Positions 10,537 through 21,767 of a DNA stretch of 64,000 bases are shown piece by piece; position 1 is the first letter of the stretch, and every line of letters starts with the position of its first letter. Source of the stretch: Corticium candelabrum (Eukaryota; Porifera; Homoscleromorpha; Homosclerophorida; Plakinidae); NCBI RefSeq assembly GCF_963422355.1, contig NC_085087.1:3175033-3239032 (forward strand), written 5' to 3'. A program made the translations under genes and the position numbers. The notes beneath the pieces were generated by a model. That model was not told the origin of the DNA. It did no database searches and saw only the letters and a program-made list of their open reading frames with translations.

Positions 10537-11053
10537 GAGGCAAGTTTCTTACCAAGTTTGTCTTCAGTCTTTGGATGAGTTGCGAAGGAAATGGGCAAGA
10601 AGACTTCTCGTACGGTAAAAGCTACTACAGAGTGTGTAGCAGTGGACATGTGACATATACCATCTGCATGATGAAGTCCTTGATCATTGACCATAAGTCT
10701 GTATTGTGTATTGTTGTACACGACTATGCATGGTCTGCATGTTTAGTATTTTATAAAAGACAAATGTATCAAATAAATGTCTGTCTTGAAATAGCAAACA
10801 TGGGAAAGCTAATAGTTATGCCACTCCAAGAAATGTATTAGTTTCTGGTCGCCACCTGCATGATTTTTTGTCTCAGATCAAGAAAGAGTATAATTACGTA
10901 TGCGTAGTAAAATCACTGAATACTATTGTATGTGTCTAGAGAGCTGCAAATCCAAAAAGTGAAGAAGTATGGCAATTAAATAGTAACAACTCTACTTCAT
11001 TATTGCCGTACTTGTTGTGTTTGTTTATCTTTGCTACAGCATGGAAACAGTGA
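10537..11053 (+). pseudogene. Gene D remnant, possible GPI-anchored protein, D1
   Basis: Exon-like open stretch after the acceptor TGTTTAG at 10536, containing FVFSLWMSCEG, KSYYRVCSS and QMYQINV. It reads to a TAG at 10839-10841, caused by loss of one T relative to D2 (GTTATGCC versus GTTTATGCC). Beyond it, the D2 frame continues to a C-terminus NNSTS followed by a hydrophobic stretch and stop, which looks like a GPI-attachment signal. The family is not recognised; Cys-rich and probably extracellular. Confidence 0.35.
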
Positions 11054-11552
11054 AGTTAAATAATGTTAGTAGATTCGAAATGGACCTAACATGCTGTATA
11101 TTTAGTCTTCAGATTTAATACCATTGAAATTTATTTATTGGGCATAGTATGAAGATAATAGTAACTGCCCACCTGTGGGAAATTTTGAAGAACTGTGGAC
11201 CAGAAACTAATATATGTTTGGAGGGGTACATTATGACACATCCAAAAGCAAAGGTATTGGCATATTTATGAGGTTATAGAATGTACAACAGATCGTATGG
11301 CACAACTGTCATAATATGCTTACTCGACCTGCTTTGTGAGATGAAGTGTGTGTCAATGTCTACATCTGGGGTACCTATAGATAATACGACTTCCGTTTGA
11401 AACCACAGTGCACATGAAACTTTAACATATACACTGCAATAAATTGCTATTAATTAAACTGATTGTAACACTACCAGTAGTAAATTACAGTTTGACAGTG
11501 GACACAATAGACTATGATCCTGGAATCCATGACACACATTAATATAGCCAAA

Positions 11553-11555
<3 letters not shown>
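11054..11555. other. Non-coding stretch of D1
   Basis: AT-rich, closely matched by D2 and D3. No supported exon or RNA gene seen. Confidence 0.4.

Positions 11556-11613
<58 letters not shown>
11556..11613. repeat. (GT)n microsatellite, D1, lacking the SINE of D2/D3
   Basis: In D2 and D3 two GT tracts flank a plus-strand SINE here. D1 has one uninterrupted tract and also lacks the following GCTATAGC...CCTGCAG segment. Confidence 0.85.
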
Positions 11614-11615
<2 letters not shown>

Positions 11616-12057
11616 ATGCATGCATGATGATGATGTGATGAGCTAATCTCCTCTTCTCTATGTACAGAGTTAGTCCAGTCTAGAATTTACAATAAAATGG
11701 TTTCAAAAAAATAAGTTACTACTAAAATGCCATCTTCTGACCCAATGATGTCGAAAAGAAGAAACAGAAATGTAGTGGAAACTAAGATATCAATGACATG
11801 ATGCTAGCTGGCATGTACGTATAATCCCAATTGTCTGATGCAATGATCAATGATATCAGATGAATGTCTCGGCTGGCCATGCTCTCTCTCTAGTCCTCAC
11901 CTCTCAAAATTTCCCTCAAGTGTACCAGACATCATAGGTAACAGACATTCTATAGTAAAACGTTAGTTACCATATTAGGGTTGTCCCCAGCATACAAAAG
12001 GCACCGCCGCTTTGCCATGCCTTGGCTTCCACTTGGTACAGACCGGCCATGCTTTGC
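11614..12057. other. Non-coding stretch of D1
   Basis: Matches D2 (34087-34577) and D3 (61313-61800). No gene seen. Its right edge is the near-empty site of the long-TIR element of D2 (GGCCATGCTTTGCAGTCTCG). Confidence 0.45.
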
Positions 12058-12163
12058 AGTCTCGTGTGCCAGACCTTCGGCGTACGCGGGGGACAGGTCT
12101 GGGTGCACGAGGACGGGGACCCACACCTCCCGCCCTTACCCTGAAGGTCTGGCACAGAGACTA
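12058..12163. repeat. Foldback MITE, D1
   Basis: AGTCTCGTGTGCCAGACCTTC pairs with GAAGGTCTGGCACAGAGACT across a GC-rich loop of about 60 nt. Same unit at 44652-44756 and 61802-61906. Confidence 0.6.
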
Positions 12164-13243
12164 CATATGCTTTGATGCATGAGTAGGCAGTGATTACTAT
12201 CGTTAGCTATAAAGACAATGAATGGACTTGTATTTGTATTTGAAAAGTGGGAAGTTGACAAGTAGTTCCTGGGGTGCTTGGTTTGAAGATAAGACCAATT
12301 AAGACAAAGACTGCCATATGGTATGAACTTAATTGTAATGTAAGTACTCAAAGATCAACAGTTTTGTCAGCACTGCCCACTATTTAGGTTAGTATCTGAT
12401 GGTAAACGAGTTTTGTAGATATCTGGCCCTTCCTATCTAATGTACTAGATTCTCAGCTTCTGGAATTTTCCACTGGCTATAAGGCTTAGTATAGCTACCA
12501 TGTGGTCAAGCACAGTGAACTAAGACAGAGAGAAACTTCCTTTCAAAATAACCACTTTGTTCCTTTTGTGCCTGAGCATTCTATGACAACAGTTTGTGGC
12601 ATCTCAGTGTGTAAGCAAACTTGTGCATCCAAACTCTTGTGGGTATGTCACCATAAAATTGGAATGGCCGGAGCAGAAATTTGGGGTGGGCGTGGTTATA
12701 ATAATTTCCGCCGTGACTTGCGAAAATATTGAGATGACCCTGCGTACAGAGACAACAATTGATCACACTGTGAGCAATCAACAGTGAGAAGAGATTCCGA
12801 TACAGTTCCAGCGGTGGTGGAGCCGGTCAGGCTGTTCAGGTGACATGGCCGGACCACTTCTCAAAAAGTGTACTTATGCATGTGCCCGTGCAGTGGATTG
12901 TTGGTCCCTACTTCCAGTCTAGGCTATATTATCAAACACTTTATTGGTCCAACTCATGATTGCAAAGCTTGGCAAGCACCATTCTGATCCCTACTGTACC
13001 ATGTACATACTACAACTGCACGCTGTATGGGTTTTCAAAGTAAATTGTCTACACAGCAAATCACATGAGCTATTACGTGTATTAGCGATTTTAGGACCAT
13101 GACTTCAAACGCACGTTACTAAGCCTGATTCACAACATGAATGTCGACCTTAGCGTCCGCATCAGACGTTGACGTTGATGTGAATGTTGTGGAACAGCCT
13201 TTAGGACTCACCACTTGTAATTTGCTTTCGCTGCCCGTGAGAC
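12164..13243. other. Non-coding stretch of D1
   Basis: Matches D3. Short open frames on both strands shift between copies, so I call no gene. Confidence 0.4.
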
Positions 13244-13846
13244 TAAAGCCCGGTTCACAGTACGACGCTAGCACGAGCGTCCTGGACGCCGATGATGAGC
13301 GAGCATCAATGTCACACTGTGAACATGTCAGCGTCCACGACGCTCCCATAACGCTCGCTTAGCATCCACGGTGCTGCAATAGAGAAAAGTTCTAATCAAG
13401 CATCCTATCCGGAAGTGACCCAGTGTCCGATGACATCACGTGCTCATTTTCAACCAATCGAAAGTCAGTCAGAGCAACTGGACATATCAGGGATATTCTA
13501 TTCGTTCACATGGCCTCGATGGAAGTTTTCGTGATTTTGCCTGCCTTTGGCAAGTCCAGCCAAAGGACTACAAGGACAAGCATGAAAGAAAACGCTTGAG
13601 ACTAGGCATAGCAGCAACTAGAGCAAACGTCGTCGTCCATGTCAGTCACAAGTGCACACGTGGTTACTTTGCAGCGCCAGACCATTGTCGCAGTGTGCTC
13701 TCTTTGTGCAATGGACATTCGTCAGACACAATACTGTGTGAATGGTACAGCGCTAGCGTCTTTGCTGACGCTCGTGTGAGCGTCCTCGTCAGCATCCAGG
13801 ACGCTCGCAGGACGCAGTGCCAGAGTTGTACTGTGCACCAGGCTTA
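13244..13846. mobile_element. Harbinger-type MITE, D1
   Basis: Inverted ends AGCCCGGTTCACAGTAC and GTACTGTGCACCAGGCT, flanked by TAA on both sides, the 3-bp TWA target duplication typical of PIF/Harbinger elements. The 135-codon open frame inside is not kept as a recognisable protein. Copy in D3 at about 62987-63588. Confidence 0.6.
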
Positions 13847-14269
13847 AAGGACATTGAATCCTCACAGATATAAATATGAAAACAGTTGATCACGGTTACA
13901 TTCAAACCCCACATAAAAATTACTTATATTAAACAATAAAGATTTTCCAAGCAAGAAATCATTTTATGGGGCAACAGAATTTTAGGTGCACTTTGAATGG
14001 TCAGCAAGTACTATGTTTACTATTAACAATTAAAGAACACTTTAATAAGCATGAAGTCAAAGATTATCATGCCGCTAGAATGAGCAGTTAGTGTACAATT
14101 GTAGCTGTTATCAAATCTCACTTTCTCTTGCTTCTAATATATTAATATAATTTCTATTCTATAAAACGCTAATTTATCGTTCACAAAAATGTACACTCAC
14201 GATGCAACCGAACCGAATCGAGTGATACACGGTGAAAACGATTTGGATTTTATCACCAATACGTACGAC

Positions 14270-14892
14270 CTACTGATCGAGATCGCTAACTTTCATCGAG
14301 ACTGCAACATATCCAGTCTCGTACTCATAGTCGTTCTGAGATGTCTTGGATACCTGTTTAACTCAGAATGTCACACGACAAACAATGGAACTGATTGAAG
14401 TGCTACAATTACCATAGTCATCACTTCGTAATCATCATTCTCATGATTTAAGGTTCCGTTTCCACTGCCAACAGCGGGTGAGTCTACAATGACAGCAATA
14501 TTTATCAAGTTACTGTACAAGGAAGATGTTACTTGAACAACAATTTGAATTACCTAAAAGAACCGGATCTGCTGCGGTAATTTGGATTGTTGCATACGGC
14601 TTCACCGAGAGAGTGTGACTCGACTCTGGTCGTAATGCATTCGAATATCGTCCTGGCGATGGTGACGCCTTCGATGGATTCATTTCGATGTACTGTATGT
14701 CGTCCGGATTATTATCATTATTATTGCAAGAGTTCTTCCCATTGTTTTCTCTGACTTCGAGGTGCCTGTGAGCTCTTCGACGACACACACAACAGACGAG
14801 ACACAGAATTAAAGCTCCGAGTACACCACACCCAATAACGACAACGACAGCTGCCCACCAAGGAAATACTTCTTCATCACTGTCATCACCAC
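14270..14892 (-). CDS. C-terminal exons of a third tyrosine-motif receptor
   Basis: Three minus-strand exons join cleanly: 14892-14554 (phase 1 to 1), 14483-14413 (1 to 0) and 14353-14270 (stop). The first has an acidic GGDDSDEE stalk end, TM WAAVVVVIGCGVLGALILCL, a CCVCRRR stop-transfer, then IQYIEM, RYSNAL and PYATI. The second has DDYEV. The last has NDYEYE and TGYVAV, which fits the ITSM consensus TxYxxV, and ends SDLDQ. This is a single-pass receptor with at least five tail tyrosines, unlike classes A and B in sequence. The ectodomain would lie at higher coordinates; a MITE starts 99 bases beyond and I found no ectodomain exon before 17 kb, so it may be truncated. The D3 copy begins just off the window end. 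Confidence 0.6.
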
Positions 14893-14990
14893 CTGAAATA
14901 AGTAAACATGCTCTACAATCAGCCCTCTCAGTGGCAAATTTTAACAAATTTTATTAGCTGGTATGTATGGGTACCTAATCACGAATTATT

Positions 14991-15834
14991 TAAAGGGGGA
15001 ACTCCAATGGAAATACAACCTGATCTCAAAATGTAGGCTTTATCGCGAAATTTCGCGCTGAGCTATTTTTAGGCCAGCCGTCACTTTGGTAGCGGAGAAA
15101 TCGTGTGTTATGTATGGAGCGTGAGCCAGGCTGACACGTCATTAGCACTAAGCTCCGCCTACACCAAATGCATTGCCTGCGTAGCTCAGTTATCTTGCCA
15201 GTAAACTACATGTAAACTAAACGGGAATGGTGACTATAGAGGGTTCTTGTGTTTTAAAGTCTTAGAAGAGCTCATTGTACCGAAAGTAGGATGCTAGAGG
15301 CCTTTTTCTCCCAGCAGACTTGACCCTGTCCTCTCACAGATGATGCTAGCACAATAAAACTCAACGATAATTAGCGTCAGCCTTCGCTCTATTGATCGAG
15401 GAGAAACACGCACTAGGTTCAAGTATGTCAAGGAAGCGTAAACATGCGTAGGTGGACACTAATTACCGTTGAGTTTTATTGCACTAGCATCATCTTCTGT
15501 GAGAAGAGAAGGTCAAGTCTGCTGGGAGAAAACGGCCTCTAGCATCCTACTTTCGGTACAATGAGCGCTTCTAAGGCCTTAAAACACAAGATCCCTTATA
15601 GTTACCATTCCTGTTTAGTTTATGTGTAGTTTACTGTCAAGATAACTGAGCTATGCAGGCAATTCATATGGTGTAGGCGGAGCTTAGCGCCAATGACTGG
15701 CACATGCTCTGTACCTAACCCGTATCTTCTCCGCTACCAAGGCGACGACTGGCCTGAAAGTAGCGCAGCACGAAGTTTCAGGACAAATCCTACATTTTGA
15801 GATCAGGTTGTATTTTCGTTTGAGTTCCCCTTTA
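14991..15834. mobile_element. Long-TIR foldback MITE
   Basis: TAAAGGGGGAACTC at the left pairs with GAGTTCCCCTTTA at the right, and the inverted similarity runs through most of the 844 bp (TCTCAAAATGTAGG / CCTACATTTTGAGA, and CAGCAGACTTGACC / GGTCAAGTCTGCTG). No open frame. Confidence 0.7.
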
Positions 15835-16540
15835 AACTATAGTACTTTTGTATAGGTTATTGTATGATTGGTGTGCCTTATGGCTTTTACCAGTGTGAGT
15901 GGTGGGTTATCACTCGAGTGTTGGTAACTGCCATCTAGGCATGCTAATCATACGATAAATTATTTATACCATGGTCAGGTGACATGTGTAAGTATAACTT
16001 TATTAAGTGAGAGTGCGATGTTAACAGGAAGTAATTTATTGCACACTTGCCATATACACAACCTCAATACAGACTCCTGGCTGGTTCAATTATCTGGATC
16101 CGGGATTCAATGAGAACCGTCTGTAATTATTGAATGATTTTTAAATCCGAACATTAGAATTTCTTTTTACCCACTCACGCCTACCTAATACAAACAACTA
16201 TCCATAGCTGTCAAACAATTAATTTCTCCATCCATTGTCTCATGCACTGACGTAATAACATCTTCGGTCAGCAGTTGACAAAAATCAATCTCACCTGTAG
16301 GGGCGTCGCGTGATAGGGCTGAAGCCCCACCACTTTTGGAGGGCGTTTTTCTTTTAGACTTCAGACTTCTTTTTCTTTTTATGTTCAGACTTTGTAGCGA
16401 AGTCTCTTGCTTCTTGAACGATCTGCGAGACTGGTTTCGTATTTTCAAAAAGAAAATTGCTGTATGTACAGTATACGACTGAAGTGTTAGACGATCATGA
16501 ATAACAAAGAGATGGTGAGTAGTTACTAAGTTTCCAACAT
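15835..16540. other. Spacer with conserved block
   Basis: Includes AGCGAAGTCTCTTGCTTCTTG near 16395, the same block found after A genes. It also has a GGGGCGTCGCG stretch near 16300 resembling a hAT-type MITE end. No gene supported. Confidence 0.35.
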
Positions 16541-17000
16541 TATTCGTGAATTGGAGTCATTTATAGACAGGTCTCAAAGTAAACCTAAGCAACTAGCGCC
16601 TCACAAAGTTCCTAAATCCAAAAAGCCACGAAATGACAAAATTGAGGTTACAACGGCAGCAACGACCGACGGCAGGAAAAACATTGAAAATACCTTATCA
16701 AGATTTATCCATTATATCTGCTCAACCGATTAAAATTAAATCAAAAAATAAGATAGCAAGAGAAGTTGAAAAATAAGGTGAAACACAATTATTTCTTCTT
16801 GGTGTTCTTTAAGTTAATATGTCTAACCGGTGACTACAGCACACTAGTCAGTATGTCACACATAATATTTCTCTTCTTATACCAAAAAGACTGTACAAAT
16901 GAGACAATTGAAGCGACGATTCTACTGTAATAACTAATTAATTTCAATTGAGTGATGTAGGTATAGACTGCGTCTTATTAGATTAAAAGTAAGTGTGTAT
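16541..17000 (+). pseudogene. Fossil class B tail upstream of gene 3
   Basis: Degraded copy of the B cytoplasmic exon, last exon and 3' UTR: Lys-rich K-P-K-S-K-K stretch near 16610; GACTACAGCACACTAGTCAGTA near 16830, aligning with GACGACAGCATGGTATTCAGTA (last-exon acceptor); TTTCAATTGAGTGATGTA near 16945, aligning with the B 3' UTR. Frames are broken. A matching fossil lies at 46430-46880. Confidence 0.55.
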
Positions 17001-17490
17001 AAAATGTATTATGTAATAGAGCATGATAAATAGAAACTAGAAAATCAATCGACCGCTTCGCACCATCATCTATCTAATGAATGTCAAATCTGATTGAAAT
17101 ACTTCAAACATACATTCTCATTCTAAATTCTAGTTAATTGCTGCTCATCACAAGGCTTAGTATAATGTTTGCTATCTGCTATTTAAAGAACAGTATTTTG
17201 ATTGCAAACAGCAATGGGCCATCGCACAACATAGTAGTATTTACGAAATAGCTCCTAGAAATGCCTTATATACTGATATCATGACTAAGTAAGTAAGTAA
17301 GTTACGCTTAGTTGTCATATTGCTATAAACTTCAATTTTATTTTAACAAGTATTGACATAAAATAAGAGCAAACAGATTTCTCTGCATGAGAGTGAAAAC
17401 TGCGACCCTACTTAGCGCTAAAACAGACTACCAGTATTGAAAAATCAAACTTGTTCGATTTACGATGACAACGACGACCGTGCTCGTGTG
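17001..17490. other. AT-rich spacer
   Basis: No supported gene. Partly matched by 48060-48440 upstream of gene 6. Confidence 0.4.
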
Positions 17491-17499
17491 CTTCGGATC

Positions 17500-17551
17500 C
17501 CGCATGCGGTACCGACGTCCCGAATACGGTTTCATTTGGTCCGGTATGCGG
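17500..17551. promoter_or_regulatory. Triplet of CCGCATGCGG-like palindromes upstream of gene 3
   Basis: CCGCATGCGG at 17500 (perfect palindrome), CCGAATACGG at 17520 and CGGTATGCGG at 17542, spaced 20 and 22 nt, about two helical turns. Gene 6 has the same triplet and spacing. About 350-400 bp upstream of the signal-peptide exon. Confidence 0.5.
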
Positions 17552-17712
17552 TGTTATTCCATTCCGAATGCATGCGCTACATTTGAAAATGCAATTAACA
17601 GCAAATCTTGAGCGCAGTCTAAATAAAGATATAAAAAATATTTCATTATTCTATTTCTTGATTACACGCTAAAGGCATGACTAGCTATGTAACTATTATA
17701 TACTACTCACCA

Positions 17713-17903
17713 GAATGTCTCGCTGGTTCTACTCACAAACTACGACTGCGGCGGATGAATTTTCAATAGAGAACAATTTGATATTGCATGCAATCGGACT
17801 AAGTTGCATGCAATCGGACTAAAGTCAATTGATCTCAACAACCTGTCAGGCAAGTGTTACGTCGCTGCGAATTCGAAGAGTCAGCAAGTTTACTAATACA
17901 GAA
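17713..17903 (+). promoter_or_regulatory. 5' flank of receptor gene 3
   Basis: Carries the TTTGATATTGCA and GATCTCAACAACCTGTCAGG boxes of the family. The segment TTGCATGCAATCGGACTAA is duplicated in tandem here. The donor-like site is GCAAGT instead of GTGAGT. Confidence 0.4.
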
Positions 17904-20900
17904 ATGCGCAGCTCGGCTTCACTATGTCAGAACAATAAATGGACGCTTTTCCTCATTTTCAGCGTCTCGTTGGCTCAAGAGCAGACACCAAGCGTATACT
18001 GCGGTAAGGAAATTTAACTTAATCAGAGCGCAAGCGGCAAAGTTTGAGAGTGGTCGTTAGTTAGCTATAGATGTTGAGTAGCACATTCTTGTTACTAGAG
18101 AACCAGCGATATTAGCGAAACAATGCACTCATGTAACGCCTACACTCAATCAGACACACCTCGATGTTCAACCTTGTTGACAATACATACTTTGTTGGTC
18201 GGCCATATTTACATCCATTAGGCGGAACTAACACCCTGTTTACACGAGCACTTGTAAGCGGGCCAGTCCGTGATGGCTCGGTTTCTATAGTGTACGTGTA
18301 AGGGCGGGTCGAGCCGTGCCGAGCCGTGACAGCTCTGCTCGTTATTTCTAGCCGGGCCAGCGCGTACCAGGCCGGCTTGGCTCAAGTCAAGTACATCGTG
18401 TAACGCATGGCGTGCTGGAAAACGGGCCGCGCATGGGAGTCTTGCGTAGCCAGACCCCTTTCCGCCGCGCAATACTTTCGCTCGAAAATGGCACAAATAG
18501 CGTAGGGCGAGACGGAGACTCTGTGTATTATCCAATTATGGAGCTACCAAGAGGAGCAAGAAGTTTATCTTTTGAAATCCGTTGCTGCAAGTGCGCAACA
18601 GTAGCCTGGCGATAGACCTACGACGTCTCGTATATGTCGTAGCTACGCCTTCTTAATATGACTATTGTAAAGCCATAGCGAACAGCTCGGTTTCTTTCCG
18701 TTGCACGCGAGCTATGTCAAGCTCAAGTAACACGCATTGGCTTCCTTGTACGAAGTGTGTCGTGTAAACGCGGGCTGGAACACTGGGCTGGCACGGGCTA
18801 GCGCGGCGCGGCTCGGCTCGGCTTGCAATGCGTGCTCGTGTAAACGGGGTATAAGTTTGCTGCAGATGACAAGACCAATATGGTGATGAAGAAGAGCAAA
18901 CGGTACAAATACCTAACCTACAAAACGAATTCGATGCTGCAAAAGACAATTCGACATTGCGGCGCGACCAAGTTGATCTCAATTTACAGTTTACCATCTG
19001 GACGGTGAGTGTTGCAATCCTGATAATTACAGGAGTAATAATTATAGATGCTTCAACTATGCCATGTAAATGTCAGAGATATTCTGCATCAGAATGAAGT
19101 TTAATTTACTGAAATAGAATGTTGTGTATAATAGACTAAGAAACCCATAGGGCGTAAATGTCACGTAAATAACAAGTATACATTCTTGTCACTAACGAGC
19201 AACAATTTTCTTTGCTAAACAACGCAATGATGGTAAACGTATGTGCAGGTGCTGGTACGTACCTTATCAATCAGAAACACATTGACGTCTACCTTCTGCC
19301 CAACACCTACGTAACTCTACGGCCATTCTTACGTCCACTGGCAAACAGCAATATTACTTGGTTCGCTGCAAATAACAAAACCGACCTGCTGATGAGTAAC
19401 AGCAGACAACTTGGACAAAACTTAAACATCGGTCCTATAACAATGAAGTTACATCATATGAGGGTTATGTATGTCGTGCATTACAAACAACAAGGAAAAT
19501 CAATAAAATACGTCAGTAAATCTGCTACTCTACGTTTGTCAGGTTGGAAATAGTTTTACTTGCAATTCAGTGTGCAAGTGTTTACAACATGTATGTATCT
19601 ATTACTTCAGCTGATAAACTTGATCTAACTACAGAACGCGGTTACAATCTCGATGACCCTGTTGAATTGCCTAGCTTATACATTGGACAAACGCGACCAG
19701 TTTGCTGTTACAAGCTCAGTCTGCCGGAAACCATGGCTCAAAGAGATATTCCTAGAGTAAATCATTACCTTTACAAAATGGAAGGAAAGATAAGAAAAGC
19801 CGTCAAAAGCACCCGCTATAACTATCAAAACGGTTGCCTGCAAATAAATGGGATACGAGAAGTAGACAAGGGAAACTACATGCTACTTATAAAAACCTGC
19901 TTATCGTCAACATCCGGATCGGTTATATATTTCTCTCTCCGGATTGTTGTACCACCAAGTAATGCAACAATTATTTTGCAATCAATTCATGCCACAATGT
20001 CATGTAGCAATCCACATCAATATCATTTGTTATTGTATCTTTTTAGGTAATTTTCCTACAAGTATAATATCATCTTCTAATACAACGGCCGAACGTTCAA
20101 GCCGCAGTGTCACTCCCAAAGCACAGGCAACAACCATTCCAACTATAAATAGAATGCCAACACCAACAAAACCCGTATACAAACTAACAAATACTACTCC
20201 AATGACATCTAAATCTTTCAATGTTTCACATAACGCTTTCAACGTCTCTTTAAGCCACAATGAAAATTTCTACTCACCAAGTACAACATCAGCTATCGTC
20301 CTGTCGGTCAATTCTACATGGAAAATACAATACAATGTGACTGGAGAGCTTTCTCGCCTCATACTAACAGTTGTTCACAATGGCAAGAACACAAACCTTG
20401 TAGCTGGTCAACGTTCGTTTGTCATTAAATCAAACGTCCAGCAATCAGACAGTGGAATGTATGAAGTCATTGCACAAAACGGAAACACAAAGAAACGATT
20501 TTACTTTATTCTTCGAGTTCTAGTAACCATCAATGTCCCATTACATGTATACACGACTAATATAGCAACTACAACACTAAATAAAAACACGATTCGATCA
20601 AGTTACTATTCACAAGGTGGAGGTCAGTGCGTTTCAAATGTTTCATTATGCATTAAAGTAATTTCTGCACGTGGGTGACTGTTTTAGAAAAATCACTATT
20701 CACAGCAGCCATTATTATCTGTTGCGTTTCCAGCTTTATATTTGTCGTTCAAACAGTATTGTTTGTCTACAACCATTGCCGACATTTAAACCTATTGCTT
20801 CGCAGAATTTTATGTTTGTCTCGAAAAGACAAGAAAGGTATGGATACTTCTATTTGTACAATTCACTAACGTATTCATTTGTAAAGGCCTACATTATGAT

Positions 20901-21767
20901 TTTTACACAAATAGAAGAAAGGCAACAAACTCCTACTTATTCAAACGTTGAAAGCAATTCGAAAGAGAGAGAAACATCGACTGAGAGGTAAAGTGAAAAT
21001 GTGCCGTAAAACAAGTTAATAAATTAAAGTAAGTCTGATAATTAAACGAGTGACATAAAAATGCGATGTGAGTAGTGAGGGAACTTACTGCATACCAATG
21101 GCGTATGCCAACAAACGGCTGATTCCGCAGGCAATCATTGATTTCACTGATAAGACATATCCGCTGACATCACTGGCTTAGTTGTTACTATACAAAATCT
21201 CTGTGCGCCAGGCGAGAAGCTAAACCAAACATAAATGATTTCATTTACAACCAATACTCCAAAGAAAATACATTGCTATCTAGTAACTGTCTAGTCCATA
21301 CCTTTATTTGCAAAGACTTATAAGCCTCCCCCAAACCCTTTGCGCCATCAATTTACACCATTACACACAAACATAATGCCAAACACAGCAAAACCTTTCA
21401 ACTAAACTTGTTTAGACTAGGCTCAAATACACTTTTAGAGCAAATTATTCACATGATTATTAGTAACAAGAATTATAACGCAAATCTAATCTGTGAGTGT
21501 AAACAAAACAAATAATTTGAATATGTAATTAATATGTAATTCAATTCGCTTTATTAAAATCCAATACTTGTATGACTTTATTATAGATATCCGTTAAATG
21601 ACAGAGCTATGAAAGAGCTGATTTCAACTCGTTTCAATGCGACTGCCATTTATGAATGCGTTGAAGGAAATCAAGCTCAGCACGACGTCAGCATGCTAGA
21701 GTCAGTTGCCGCTAGACAATCGATCACTGCAGTGCAAGATAATCCAGCGTATGAATCAGCAATGTAA
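17904..21767 (+). CDS. Receptor gene 3, class A Ig-like receptor, intact
   Basis: Exons: 17904-18003 signal peptide, 19249-19542 Ig1, 19611-19958 Ig2, 20047-20622 stalk+Ig3, 20688-20837 TM, 20915-20987 and 21587-21767 tail, giving one open frame of 573 residues. Approximate domains: 1-33 signal, 34-131 Ig1 (ITWF, no Cys pair), 132-247 Ig2 (VCCYK, DKGNY), 248-439 Thr-rich stalk then Ig3 (STWK, SDSGMYEV), 440-489 TM (FTAAIIICCVSSFIFVVQ, with a polar Gln), 490-573 tail. The tail has TYSNV, AIYECV (ITIM-like, Ala at -2) and NPAYESAM at the C-terminus. This is the only complete class A gene in the window. Exons 1-5 all end in phase 1, so extracellular modules can be skipped in frame. Ligand unknown. 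Confidence 0.82.
18108..19110 (+). pseudogene. Fossil Ig1 and signal-peptide exons in gene 3 intron 1
   Basis: The Ig1 relic begins near 18108 (ACACTCAATCAGACACACCTC) and resumes after a MITE at about 18853 (AGTTTGCTGCAGATGACAAG). The signal-peptide relic lies at about 18950-19110. Frames and splice sites are lost. Confidence 0.5.
18228..18852. mobile_element. MITE inside the fossil Ig1 exon of gene 3
   Basis: Ends ACACCCTGTTTACACGAGCA and TGCTCGTGTAAACGGGGTAT are inverted repeats, probably with a TA target duplication. GC-rich interior. The empty site is seen in genes 1 and 6, where the fossil exon is continuous. Confidence 0.6.

Noticed and set aside
13440..13847. 135-codon frame, repeated at 63182-63589
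   Set aside because: Mostly inside a Harbinger-type MITE with inverted ends; the frame is probably incidental.
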